Assembly (NCBI GenBank): GCA_007844125.1
Contig: CM017564.1
Coordinates: 20,044,956 to 20,108,955, forward strand
Reading direction: 5' to 3'
DNA from: Sinonovacula constricta
Taxonomy: Eukaryota; Mollusca; Bivalvia; Cardiida; Solecurtidae
DNA length: 64,000 bases
Below the pieces are notes generated by a model, which searched no databases, was not told where the DNA came from, and saw nothing but the letters and a program-made list of their open reading frames with translations. This document shows positions 28,091-40,037 of this stretch, in pieces. Every line of letters starts with the position of its first letter. Within the stretch, counting starts at the first letter, position 1. A program made the position numbers and the translations under genes.

Positions 28091-28359
28091 AACTGACAAG
28101 TCTTGTGAGGTCAGACCAACTGACAAGTCTTGTGATGTCAGACCAACTGACAAGTCTTGTGAGGTCAGACCAACTGACAAGTCTTGTGATGTCAGACCAA
28201 CTGACAAGTCTTGTGAGGTCAGACCAACTGACAAGTCTTGTGAGGTCAGACCAACTGACAAGTCTTGTGATGTCAGACCAACTGACAAGTCTTGTGAGGT
28301 CAGACCAACTGACAAGTCTTGTGAGGTCAGACCAACTGACAAGTCTTGTGAGGTCAGAC
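28091..28359. repeat. 27-bp minisatellite, 10 copies
   Basis: Ten units of 27 bp, the last lacking its final base. Each holds AACTGACAAGTCTTGTGA, then G or T, then GTCAGACC. The inner ACAAG-T-CTTGT is an inverted repeat, so each unit can form a small hairpin. The G/T site follows the order G T G T G G T G G G, a sign of block duplication. With a period of nine codons, three frames stay open (two on -, one on +), giving spurious repeat peptides of 93-104 residues. Confidence 0.97.
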
Positions 28360-28720
28360 TTTTGTAGAATCTTCAAAGAGGTTGCAACATGTTGGTTCGA
28401 CTGTCCAAGAAAAGGCTGAAAACCATCATATAAACTCTTAACCTTTTTGGAAACCTCAAAGACATGATGGGGCGTTGTTTAGGGTGGGCAAAAGAAGGCC
28501 AAATACCCAAAATGTTTGCTTCTACTGCTTCTAATTAGCTCCAATTGTCTGGCAGTCGATGGATGAATGATAAACATAAGTGCTGGCTTTATGGCTACGA
28601 GATTAATCCCCTGCCCCAGGCCGGCCACGATGACTAACACGCGTTCAAACAGCATATGATTTGTTGGTTTTGTTTTGTTTTTGTTGGGTTTAATGTCCCT
28701 TCAATGAGTTTTAGACATAT

Positions 28721-28812
28721 AAAAAATATTGGCGTATATATTTGGGACACATCATAGAATATTGGCATACATATTTGGGACACATCATAGAATATTGGCG
28801 TACATATTTGAG
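28721..28812. repeat. 33-bp tandem repeat, about 3 copies
   Basis: AATATTGGCGTA(C/T)ATATTTG followed by GGACACATCATAG recurs three times with single-base changes. The third copy ends in TGAGAACAC and leads directly into the CAC-rich array. Confidence 0.85.
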
Positions 28813-28837
28813 AACACAGCACCACTACCTCATCACC

Positions 28838-29072
28838 CCCCCCCCATCACCCCTCTCATACACCACCACCCCTCTCACACACCACCACCCCTCACACACC
28901 ATCACCACCCCTCACTCACCATCACCACCTCTCACACACCATCACCACACCTCACACACCATCACCACCCCTCTCACACATCACCACCCCTCACACACCA
29001 TCACCACCCCTTACACACCATCACCACCCCTCACACACCATCACCACCCCTCACACACCACCACCACCACCC
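28838..29072. repeat. CAC-rich minisatellite (about 20-bp unit)
   Basis: Irregular tandem copies of CATCACCACCCCTCACACAC with units of about 15-20 bases, preceded by a run of nine C. Frames through it read as His/Pro/Thr/Ser repeats and are not genes. The + strand is almost free of G, so the strand asymmetry is extreme. Confidence 0.9.
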
Positions 29073-29701
29073 AGGCCAAGAGCTCAGGACGACCTAGAAT
29101 ATCTGAAAAGTATGAAGCGAAGAGATATTGTCTCCTTGAGAAGTGTTCAAGCTTTTAATCCCCAGATTTTCGATCGTTTTAGACCAATTGAGGACCCGCA
29201 AAATATTGCCAATTAAATCCACTCTATCCATTTGCAGTTAATATCTTTCTCTTCGCATAACTTAACCTTTTTAAATTTTAAATCTCATTTCTCGTTGTTC
29301 TATTGACACGTCAGGGGCTTTGTGAATATGAACACCAGTGAGAGCATATTGACGTCACTTGTAATCTAAAATTCACCATTTCACATGTATGTCAGCATAT
29401 CAAACTATTCTTACATTGTGTGATTTATAAACAAACCCACAAACAATGTCAGTAATATTCGCTCTGAGACTTGGCATGTGAGGTATCTGACATGAAGTCT
29501 GTTTTCGGTCCAAGTCTTCAGGGTGTCCTGTGGTTTCCACAGTCTTTAAACGGTCGGGGGTAGACTTGCTCGAGCCGAAGCTATATCTACACCTGCTCAT
29601 CAAAGTGACGTGCAAAATTTTCCAAAAAAAAACAACACATCGATCAGATGCAATTTTAACCCTTTCTGTGTTATCTTAAGTACTAAGTTTAGAAATAAAT
29701 T
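29073..29701 (+). other. spacer between two minisatellites, one CRE octamer
   Basis: About 630 bases of non-repetitive intronic DNA. A full TGACGTCA lies at 29350-29357. No coding sequence or RNA gene was recognised. Confidence 0.5.
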
Positions 29702-30572
29702 ACCAGTTTCACTGGGAGCTGGAGCTATAATGTCATTATGTGTGTATGGTATAACTCATCAGTTTCACTGGGAGTTGGAGCTATAATATCATTATGTTTG
29801 TATGGTATAACTCATCAGTTTCACTGTGAGCTAGAGCTATAATGTCATTATGTTTGTATGGTATAACTCATCAGTTTCCCTGGGAGCTGGAGCTATAATG
29901 TCATTATGTTTGTATGGTATAACTCATCAGTTTCACTGGGAGCTGGAGCTATAATGTCATTATGTTTGTATGGTATAACTCATCAGTTTCACTGGGAGTT
30001 GGAGCTATGATGTCATTATGTTTGTATGGTATAACTCATCAGTTTCACTGGGAGCTGGAGCTTTAATGACATTATGTTTGTATGGTATAACTCATCATTT
30101 TCACTGGGAGCTGGAGCTATAATGTCATTATGTTTGTATGGTATAACTCATCAGTTTCACTGGGAGTTGAAGTTATAATGTCATTATGTTTGTATGATAT
30201 AAATCATCAGTTTCACTGGGAGCTAGAGCTATAATGTCATTATGTTTGTATGGTATAACTCACCAGTTTCACTGGGAGCTGGAGCTATAATGTCATTATG
30301 TTTGTATGGTATAACTCACCAGTTTCACTGGGAGCTGGAGTTATAATGTCATTATGTTTGTATGGTATAACTCATCAGTTTCACTGGGAGTTGGAGCTAT
30401 AATGTCATTATGTTTGTATGGTATAACTCACCAGTTTCACTGGGAGCTGGAGCTATAATGTCATTATATTTGTATGGTATAACTCACCAGTTTCACTGGG
30501 AGCTGGAGCTATAATGTCATTATATTTGTATGGTATAACTCATCAGTTTCACTGGGAGCTGGAGCTATAATG
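29702..30572. repeat. 56-bp minisatellite, about 15.5 copies
   Basis: The CAGTTTC motif recurs from 29704 to 30544, exactly 15 periods of 56 bp. The unit contains CAGTTTCACTGGGAGCTGGA, then GCTATAATGTCATTATG, then TTTGTATGGTATAACTCAT. Copies differ by scattered substitutions, such as TCAT or TCAC before CAG. The array is intronic and not coding. Confidence 0.96.
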
Positions 30573-32160
30573 GCTTCTTTCGCTTCATAAATAATTTTCT
30601 GACGTTGTAGTAGTGTGAGGTTTAACAATATAGGTAGATTTTGTTTACATCCACTCTCTCGTTAATAAAGAGCCATCAATACAAAATGCCACATACAGAG
30701 AACCCTTATTTTAAATTCATATTTTGAATAACCAATTATCTTGCGTTGCCTTTGAAATTTACTTTTTTGTATCTAAGGTGACATGTCATGCATCTGTTCA
30801 ATTTTTTTCCTGAAATTAATTCCCAGGAATACAACATAATGATAATATGACAATATCATCAACGAAACCACACTTGTCATTAAAGCATAACTTACTTACC
30901 CGCTCCATTTGTCTGCCAAATAACAGAGAAAAGCGAAATGAAAAAACAACAACAAAAAGGCGACGCACTCACGTATGTCTAATTGTTCTTACTGGAGACG
31001 ATTTTTGAAGTTCCAATTCCATTTAGGCTTTGACCTGAGGAAGAGTTTTATTCTAAGTGGTTCTGGTTTCACGATTGCAACATGAGGCAAACCATTCACT
31101 CCGCAAACATCATCGCCAACACGCGCTCATTCGACAGGGTCTTGTGAAATGCACATCTCATATAGCTTGTCCAATTAGGCCCACACTTTGTACATTGGAA
31201 GTTTTTTTTTGAAGTCGTAGATGATAAAATGTTATGGAGCGGTTATACAGTCTCTGGTTAGCGTCAGCACCCACCAAGTGCCTGCCTGTCTTTAATGTTA
31301 TTGAGAATGTGTATAGTTACATTTAAGTTATTTTTTATATCTTTTGACTTCTTTAGATTACTTAATTGGATTTTTTTCACTGCAGAACAAAACACACCAC
31401 TGCTAATAATAACCAGATTAGTTTGACATTAAATATAACAAGTTTAAAACTTGACGTGTGTGTTTATATGATTTTAAGTCCAAATATCCAAGGGTTATAC
31501 TTCATCAATTTAGTTATTTGTGTTATTTCAATATGGAGACATGTTAGTTAAAGCTAAGGTAATAAAGATTCTTGTATCAAAGAAGTCACTTCTGTAACAA
31601 TTGTTTTCCCCTAATGACAGACATTAACAGAGTGCCTCAAAATATTCTTCATATAAAAGGCAAATGGTTTATTAAATATCGCAATCGAAAAGTTACAAAA
31701 AAGGTTTATCATTTTAACAACAACTTCAAAGGTAAATTAAAATACCAAACTTGTGTATTTAAGGAAATCCATAAGATCATGTTCAAGATATACACAGATC
31801 GAGTTAAATCAAGAGGGCTATCTGCGGGCTTCTTTAATACGTGTAGTAATCGATAATTTGATTGGCTTTTAAAGCATATAAATGCAGAAGACGATCATAG
31901 GGACTTGATCGTCTGGGCGGGGTAAGATGACCTGCTAAATTGTGGGCCAGTTATTTGTTTAGTCTGCGGTAAACTGTGATAATTTGTCTGTATTTGTCTA
32001 TATGTTTGTCTGTGTTTGTCTATTAACCTGATATGAGCCGAGGAGGTTCCCCGATGACCACTGTATGGGGGGTAATCTGTTTGAGTTAACACCGTTAGAC
32101 AGTGGGAGTATCTTGTCACATTTGTAAACATTTCCAAACAGCTTTGGTTCATTTTGATGT

Positions 32161-32240
32161 CCCTGTGGCAGAGTAGGTAGAGGCCATGATATATTTCCCA
32201 TCTGGACCTCTTGGGTTAGAGTCCCCGTCAGAGAGAAAGT
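32161..32240 (+). repeat. tRNA-derived SINE head (decayed)
   Basis: TGGCAGAGTAGGTAGAGG resembles a pol III A box with D-loop context. GGGTTAGAGTCCCC, about 40 bases further on, resembles a degraded B box. The rest does not fold as a tRNA, so a SINE remnant is more likely than a functional tRNA gene. Confidence 0.4.
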
Positions 32241-34726
32241 CATTTTGTGGAATCTTCAAGCAGACGTGTCGTGCATCAGTGGTTCTACCTAGGTATTCCT
32301 ATAGGCCTTTGTCACCAGGTATCGCTAATAAATACCATTTCAGCAATTGAAGACAGCTTCCATTCTGTGGATTCATCAACAGGACTGTTGTGTATTAGAA
32401 CTATGTCACGATTTTTTTTAGCTTTTCAAAGCAAGTCTTAAAACCCTTTCAATCAAAGGCAATCAGTTGCTTCCTAACAATCCATGTCTTATCAGAGTGA
32501 TCACGTAGGTGGACTTACTTCTGACGTATCAGTACTATCAACTTCTGACTCGCGGATGCAAATACATGCATTCCTCACATCTATATATGACAAATCTTTA
32601 ATCGTTCGAAAACCCGTTTATCTCTAGACATTTTTAGTGCTATGAAAGAAAATATATTTCAAGGACATAAAACTAATCTTTATGTAGATGATACGATGTT
32701 TACTCAAATGTTTCGCTTCTTCCAAAAAGCAGGCGTTATGACTCTGACTGCATACCGAAGACATATGGTTAGGTATATCGTTGCTAGGAAGCGATTAAAA
32801 GAAAATGGAATCTTTGTTAATTTTTGCAATCAATTTATGTCGGGGAAGCTGCTTCTTCCACGCAGCAGTTCTATCAAATCACGTGATAGAGTCATAATCT
32901 CTGTAGGTGACATAATGATGTAAGATTAGATGCTTACGTAAATATAAGCAAAGGTCAAGGTCGCACATAATGTACTTGGTGTTAAGTATGCTCTGCTTAG
33001 CTGACATTCAAGTATTTGGGCATATTGCTGAGAGCTAGGTATATTATGGTTGATTTGAGATTAATTAGATTGTTTCTACCCAGTTTCTGCAAAAAAAGGG
33101 GTAGAGACGATAAAAACAGACACTGAGCAATACATCGTGATAGAAAGGCAAAAATAACAGCAAAGGCAAAAGCTGCAGGCACAATAGAAAGAACAGCAAG
33201 AAAAATAACGCCAAAGCCAACAAGACAGCAGAAGACCGAAAAACAAAACAATGCTTACCTTTTATTTTAGGATTAATGGATAAGGGGAAAATCAAAAGAT
33301 ACAATAATTATTATGGAAACTTAGTTTCTGAAGCACTATATGGATTAGTAAATTTCTTTTTTAAAAATATTCCTGTAATTACGCGGTTGGCTTTTCCGAA
33401 GGATTCTTTGGCAGTTCTGAAGCTGTGCAGAAAATGTCACGTGACGGGCTTTATCGGGGCCGATGCCGGTTCGGGATATAGACCAAATGCATTGATGAGA
33501 TAAGCATAGACAAATTAAGTGCGCCACTCGAACCGGACTGTAGAGTTAGGCCTGGTGGATGTCTACCTCACTATTGTTTGAGATAAGCAATCCATTTTCT
33601 TTGTTGGTACATATCTCGCTCCTGTTTCTGTTTGTTATAGCTACGACTTCTCGAACCTTATCATCCGACAAATGTCATTTCATACACGTGGTAGCACAGC
33701 TCTAAAGGGAGGTAAACAAGAGAATGTAAAGCTAAGAAATGCGGGTAACGTTCAATGGTGTAATTTTATGTTTTTCTTTGATTTAGTGAAAAATGTTGTA
33801 ATGGTTAATGAACGTTAACATGTCAATGTTTTCTTCAAAGTAGTCAAAATATTATAAAGATTCAAGATTCTGTGCTGGTAACTGAGTAATCTGGATCTGC
33901 ACTATTTTCATCTGAGTCTCGAGCAGTTTGTCTATTTACCTTTGTATGTAGTTTCCAGCAAACAATTAAGAAGTCATATTTACAAATACTGCAGATTAAG
34001 GGTTAATTTTGATATAGTGTCAGATGTTGTTGCACTATGGGTTGTTTATTGAATGATAGAAGAGTACAAGTTGGCGCATAAATGGTTAAAGTGATGTGGT
34101 CTAAAATCTGATCTTGGTATTCTAATTTTATGTGAAGAAGCCATTTTGAACAAGAATTTAAAGCAGTTACTGTAAATAAAACGCATGCTTAATTTCTGCT
34201 GTCTTATTACAAGAAACATCCGACCAACCATGTGTTTGGCAATTCCTTTGTTTTTTTCTGTTACTCATTATGAAAACATACTTCAGGCAGTATACCTTAA
34301 TTTCTAACTCTTTTTAATAGTAAAAATCAATTACTCTTTCAGCATCCTTTCAACATTTGCCAATTTGGACTTCATGATCACCTTCCCATTTCAAAAAGTG
34401 GTAAACCCTTTTCATGTGTATTGGTCATTTGTTCCAGAACAGCCATGTTTGTAATTAACCTCATTGCAAGTCGAGGTAACAGTAGACTGTGGTTGTGACG
34501 GTTGTTCAGCCTGACGATCGTTATTTATGTGAACTGTTCATGTTTGAAGCTTTCGTTCGCCCCGTAACCTGAACCCAAGCGTGTTGATCGAGGGCATCAA
34601 ATGTTTGTTATGGGGGCGAATGACATAATTCCACTGGGTAAACACGTGTAATGTGCAGTAGGGATGATGTTACAGTAGGGATATTCGTGTTTAAAGGTTG
34701 TGTTGCATTTGTTGAAGATGTTAATG

Positions 34727-34748
34727 ATGATGATGGTGGTGGTGGTGG

Positions 34749-34812
<64 letters not shown>

Positions 34813-34920
34813 AGTAGAGATTATGATGATGATGGTGTAGTTGCTGCCGATGATGACGATCATCACCACAACTACCCCCTCCTCATAATCATCATCATCA
34901 TCATCAAAATCACGACCATC
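34727..34920. repeat. (GAT)n/(GGT)n microsatellite followed by (ATC)n
   Basis: A trinucleotide tract with GGT at 34736-34749 and GAT repeated about 20 times to 34812 is followed by mixed GAT/GAC. The complementary ATC run lies at 34888-34905. The two arms can pair locally. A spurious Asp-rich frame (+) and Ile-rich frame (-) cross it. Confidence 0.95.
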
Positions 34921-37259
34921 ACCTCATGATTATGTTCCTTAAATGTGTAACTTTCCTTCAAACCTGCTCTCGACTATGTGAAGAGGACCAATTGTAACTG
35001 CAATAAGCGGGAGTCAATCTGCCCTTGTTTACATTCCTATTTTATTGCCTGTTCATGGTATGGCCTAACTGTACCGGCTTCCTCGAGTCCATAGAAAGAC
35101 TTTATTGTGTCGATATGTTCAGTTAGTCCCCTTAATGCAGTAGATATTAGCTAGTTTTGATTGCACGTTAATATTGTTTTTATATGGTCAATGTGACCTC
35201 GGCCAGGAATCGCCGGCGGTAAGTCGGGTCCAGAAAAATAGGAAATGCTACCGATGTATGGTAATATAATGCGAGTTTTATTAAATATTTAAAGTTACTG
35301 GACCGTTTGCAATTAGATGCAATCGAAATGTTTTTTATGCATATAAAATTTGATTTGATTCTGCGCAAGGTAACGATACATTTAGTGTAGCACGAAGGTA
35401 AGAACGAAAGGATAAATCATAACACAAGCAGAGCATTGAAGACTTACATTTCCTTTTGGCACTGTATCGAACCCAAGCCGTAAAACAATGCCAGTAACGT
35501 AGGGAGCCAGAAATTATGTCATTCTTTAAACTTCAGACAAGTAACCTTTAATAAGTTTGACACCGCGTTGGGTCTGATTTAATATCTGTTCTTGAGCGTC
35601 TTCTGGAGCCTATTACAGGGCTAATAAGTCATTTTATCTACTGCTTATCCTTACAGTTGTGTAAATCTCACGGCACCGTGGCTCGCGTAGATCGGATGGC
35701 AAATTTGTGGCTGGGTGAGGTAGAATTTGAGTGACGTCTGGAATCACGTGACATTTCAGGGAGATTAGGCACACAGCTCTGAGAGAAAGCGTTCCAAGAT
35801 TTTCTAATTGTCTAATTGGCAGTTTATTGTCTCCTTTTGTTTTCACCCAGTTTTTGCAGTTGGGTTTTATGTTTTTCATATATTTTTTCCTCTCGTTCAA
35901 AACCTCGGTGTGTTTCTAAAGCGCAACCAGAGTTTCGTGCAATGATGAATACCTCTGACGATTGGAGCGACATTTACAACTGGCACTGTAAGAAGGTTTT
36001 ATAATAAATACGATAAAGGTGTTGGCTTGCATAACTCTTTATTATTTTCTTTGATATCATTTCATATTCGGCTCACTTAATTATTGAGCGAATGAAAACT
36101 ATTTTAATGCTTTTATTTGTATGTAGGTTCTATTTTATATGTATTATGAATGTAAGTTGTTCATTAATCACGTGACGTCTCCATGATGGATGCAATGGCG
36201 TATTAATTGAATTAAAGATCGAGGTCTAAATATAGACAGAATCCTTATTAAAGGCTCACTGGAAGGGAATGAATCAGTCCGTCCTATAGTGTATTTCTCA
36301 TTCTTGCATAAAACACCAAATATCTGGCACTCATTAAAATCGGCTTAATGAGATACGTCGAATGAGTACACGCAATATAGGTTAAGAATGAGAATTATTG
36401 GATATATTGTTACAGTTTCGCAGTTTGCTCGCCTTTATCTGGCGCTTTGGCGATATATAAAGAGATACATTGGACTTTGCTGCTATTTAAACAGACGGAA
36501 CACTGGGGGATGTCTATGGAAAGGCAGACCATAGAAGATTTACCTTTCGTATTAATCCCTACTGAAGGGTGTGGAGAGCACATAGAGCCACACTCGAAAC
36601 TGTTCACCACGAATTTAACAGTTTCGCTCCTAAACAAACGAAAGTTCTTTCACATTCCTAATAAATGTCTCTTTCCGAGCCATGTGAACATTTTGCCGAT
36701 CGCTTATTCGGGCACTTAAACATTGTCAAAACATTATTACTCGCGTTACCGTCGTCCCTTTGAACAAAAGAACAATATGCATTTTAGAAGGGCTTTGCGT
36801 TAAACAAACCACTTTTAAAAATTTAAAGTTAAAGGGTTTTTACACTCGGCTGGTTATGTTTCTTTATAAGAAAACTATGAAAATGAGTTCTTGTTTAACT
36901 TGAAGAAATGTGTTTTTAAGTCACTTCAGGCTCAGCACTCTGTGGTCTTTATAAACCGAAACATTTATTGAATATATTGAAGAGGGGAAAAAAAAAGAAC
37001 GTCATCTTTAATTGCAGTTAAGTTGAATTTCAAGTTTAATCTTGATCTTGTAAACTGTCATAAGTAATTCAGAACATACATATTTTGAATTGCTGTAAAT
37101 GGGATGTTCAAGGATGAGCATTACATAATTTATTTAATTGTATTGTTTTGGAAAAAAAATCGTATTTAACAATTCTGCAGTTTCATCTATGATGTTTTTT
37201 TATTGTAAAACTAATGGTAAGACGCGTGGAAACCTTACTGCTTTTTTGAAAAAGGAGGT

Positions 37260-37527
37260 AACTCTGTAATGTATAGTTGGTAAGAAACATGGCCTTGACA
37301 CAATTATGGTCAAACTGATGGCGTCCATTACTAGTGTAATAAATCACAAAACACCAGTGCCTAGTGTGAACCATGGATGTTCTCTAAGTAAGCTTGAAAG
37401 ACCCCACATGACAGTTCTCGTCCCGACCGAGACTTGAACCCACGCGGTGAGAGGCTGTGAAGGTACAGGTCGGCGACTCCTGTCGCTCTGCCATACTTTG
37501 GACTAAGAACACTTCAGGCCTGAGGCG
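37260..37527 (-). repeat. tRNA-derived SINE, minus strand (family A)
   Basis: Read on the minus strand, this starts with GCCTCAGG and continues through GGCAGAGCGACAGGAGTCGC, CCTCTCACCGCGTGGGTTCA, AGTCTCGGTCGGGACGAG and ATGTGGGGTCTTTC to a tail with ATGGACGCC and GACCATAATTG. Head and tail strings recur in order in the element at 44468-44715, so both are copies of one family. The pol III-type B box is GGTTCAAGTCTCG. No target-site duplication was identified. Confidence 0.65.
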
Positions 37528-38386
37528 CGTCCTTGTGTGACCCTGGAATATCAAAGTTGCCAAGTGTCACCTCAGTCATTTTCATTTCGGGGGTTTAAAC
37601 ATATAAAAGGTACTCAAGTACCCGTGTTATATGGTCATTACTCACTCCACAAGTGAGCAGTTGCTACTTATCTTTATTTCAACTTCTCACAAAATCAAAC
37701 TTTCTTTCGCGGTATCCGCCATTTTTATTCACTGAATACCGGTGACTCCGTAATATTTACACAGCGTATTTGTCTGGAATATATAGAAAGAATGACCGTA
37801 TCGCTTTTGTGTGTTTACAGCGATAAGAAAGTTAATAACCTATGAATCGAATGGGCGCATGTTTGTTTGCATTCAATTATAGTAGTGTTTGTCACAAAAA
37901 CTTGCTCCCCTTTCGTCTATACCGCAAAAGCTCATGAGAAAATCTAGCGAAGTATTCTACGTAATTATACAGCAAAGTTCCATAGTGCCCTTTTGCCATC
38001 TTCAAAGCTATTTCAAAGACCGGATTGCAAACTCCGGTCAAAGGAATGTCAACAAATAACAGTTTGAAAGGACAAAACAAGTCTAAAAGGGTTTTAAAGG
38101 TGTTCATTTTTAAACTTTATTTACACATTTGCAAACAAAGTTAATTTGAAGGTACATAGAAAAAAAACTTTAAATAAAAATGTAAGTAAGAAATGTGCTG
38201 TTATTTTGTATTGTCCGTTTGAATATTTGGGTCGGTTGAATCGTAAAGTAGACGATGGGAAAATAATTTGAATACAGTGCATTCTTTTATAGATTTCTGC
38301 ATTTTATTCACATGTATTCACTTCGATGTACATGAGCTTATCGCATGCTTTGTGAACAAGAAGAATGTGTGTTCAGTGCCACCTAA

Positions 38387-38985
38387 TATATCTGGTCCAG
38401 TTGGGTACACATTTACAATATATATGCTCCAGTTGGTTGTACATTTACAATATATATGGTCCAGTTGGTTATACATTTACAATATATATGCTCCAGTTGG
38501 TTGTACATTTACAATATATATGGTCCAGTTGGTTATACATTTACAATATATATGGTCCAGTTGGTTATACATTTACAATGTATATGCTCCAGTTGGTTAT
38601 ACATTTACAATATATCTGGCCCAGTTGGTTGTAAGTTACAATATATCTGGTCCAGTTGGTTATACATTTACAATATATCTGGCCCAGTTGGTTGTATATT
38701 TACAATATATCTGGTCCATTTGGTTATACATTTACAATATATATGCTCCGGTTGGTTGTACATTTACAATATATATGATCCATTTGGTTATACATTTACA
38801 ATATATATGCTCCAGTTGGTTATACATTTACAATATATATGCTCCAGTTGGTTGTAAGTTACAATATATCTGGTCCATTTGGTTATACATTTACATTATA
38901 TCTGGTTCATTTGGTTATACATTTACATTATATCTGGTTCATTTGGTTATACATTTACATTATATCTGGTTCATTTGGTTATACA
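38387..38985. repeat. 32-bp minisatellite, about 18-19 copies
   Basis: The unit is TATATATGGTCCAGTTGG followed by TTATACATTTACAA (32 bp), with GGTCC/GCTCC, TATATA/TATATC and TTATAC/TTGTAC variants. Two units have the shortened TTGTAAGTTACAA form, and the last four share GGTTCATTTGG. Because the period is not a multiple of three, the frame shifts at each unit, yet a 240-codon frame on + (38268-38990) stays open by composition. It reads as Tyr/Ile/Leu-rich repeats and I do not regard it as a gene. Confidence 0.96.
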
Positions 38986-39735
38986 TATAAATAAAATATA
39001 TAAATTAAATTTAATATTATCGCTTCGTTGCAAGCTTGGTAGAAAATGAGTAAGCTAATTTTATTTATTCTCATTGTTTCTTTATTGTGAACAGTTATTT
39101 AAAATAAACCAGGTCTTGAATTTTAACAAATATTTTAATACTAAATGAATAAATAGTCAGGTTGGAAACCGTACCGAATGTTTCTTATACAAACACATTA
39201 ATTTAATTTACCTAGACGATTTCTAACGTTTGGTTCGTTGTATTTCCGCCCAAATGACATCTTACATCACTCAGAATAATCGGAACTCTATGTGCAAGCC
39301 GTGCGACAACTCTTACAAAGGAACGTGCCCTGTATCTTTGAAAGCTTTAAATGTAGCATTTACCATAAGCCGTTGAATGCCTTCCTGAGCGTCTTGCATC
39401 AAATTACGCAACTATATTCAGGTCATTTAGTCATAGATATTCGATACGGCATGCAGACATGTTTTTTTATCCCTTCGCATTTCTGTGCCCCTGTTTTACT
39501 TTGTATAGACTGTATAGACTTTATGGATGACCTAGCATATAGCTATCATATAGTCTCGCCTGAACACGCAGTTGTGGGTAACATAACTGTTTATTGGTGG
39601 AAAACACGCGTATTTGCCTGAACTTGTCCCTCCGACTTCTTTGTTGGATCCTGAGCAGGAATACCTATTGTCATTCAAATGTTGTTAAACGGTTTCTACA
39701 ACAAAGGTTTAATCTAAAAAAGATAAGGTCATAAA
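38986..39735 (+). other. intron 2 spacer, nothing recognised
   Basis: About 750 bases without repeats. A 109-codon frame (39292-39621, +) is open but has no recognisable motif and no splice context consistent with the host gene. Confidence 0.5.
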
Positions 39736-39900
39736 TACTCCTCCTCCTCCTCATCATCATCATCAAACAATCATCACCATTCTTCTCCTCCACATTATTA
39801 TTATCACCACCATCACCATCATCGTCATCTTCACCATCTTCACCATCATCGCCACCATCACCATCATCACCACCATCACCATCATCGCCACCAACCGTCA
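39736..39900. repeat. CTC/ATC/CACCAT microsatellite
   Basis: Compound trinucleotide/hexanucleotide tract rich in CATCAC and CATCTTCAC. On the minus strand it reads as an Asp/Gly-rich spurious frame. It is complementary to the (GAT)n tract about 5 kb upstream in the same intron. Confidence 0.93.
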
Positions 39901-39929
39901 TTTTGTTCCTAATGTTGTTTATGTTTTTT

Positions 39930-39964
39930 TGTTGTGTTTGTGTGTGTGTGTCTGTCTGTCTGTC

Positions 39965-40002
<38 letters not shown>

Positions 40003-40037
40003 TGTCTGTCTGTCTGTCTGTGTGTGTGTGTGTGTGA
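39930..40037 (+). repeat. (TG)n with (GTCT)n microsatellite
   Basis: Runs of TG (about 20 dinucleotides at 39969-40000 and about 8 at 40021-40036) alternate with TCTG/GTCT runs at 39949-39964 and 40001-40020. In the sense pre-mRNA this is a long (UG)n tract, the type of sequence bound by RBM24/38/SUP-12 proteins. It lies about 2.4 kb upstream of exon 3. Confidence 0.95.

Larger units (their letters stand above)
30573..38386 (+). other. intron 2, later part: no gene recognised apart from listed repeats
   Basis: About 7.8 kb of AT-rich intronic DNA. It holds a tRNA-like SINE head near 32161, a (GAT)n/(ATC)n block at 34.7-34.9 kb and a minus-strand SINE near 37.3-37.5 kb. Several open frames of 60-94 codons occur on both strands. 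None has a recognisable domain, and they overlap one another in a way typical of chance. Confidence 0.6.

Noticed and set aside
28061..28419. Three repeat-peptide frames of 93-104 codons on both strands
   Set aside because: The 27-bp period is a multiple of three and keeps frames open automatically. The sequence outside the array adds nothing recognisable.
28729..29158. His/Pro/Thr-rich frames
   Set aside because: They are translations of the CAC-rich array in two frames at once.
38268..38990. 240-codon open frame on +
   Set aside because: It lies over the 32-bp minisatellite. Three overlapping frames are open, the peptide is only a rotation of the repeat, and there are no splice sites or domains.
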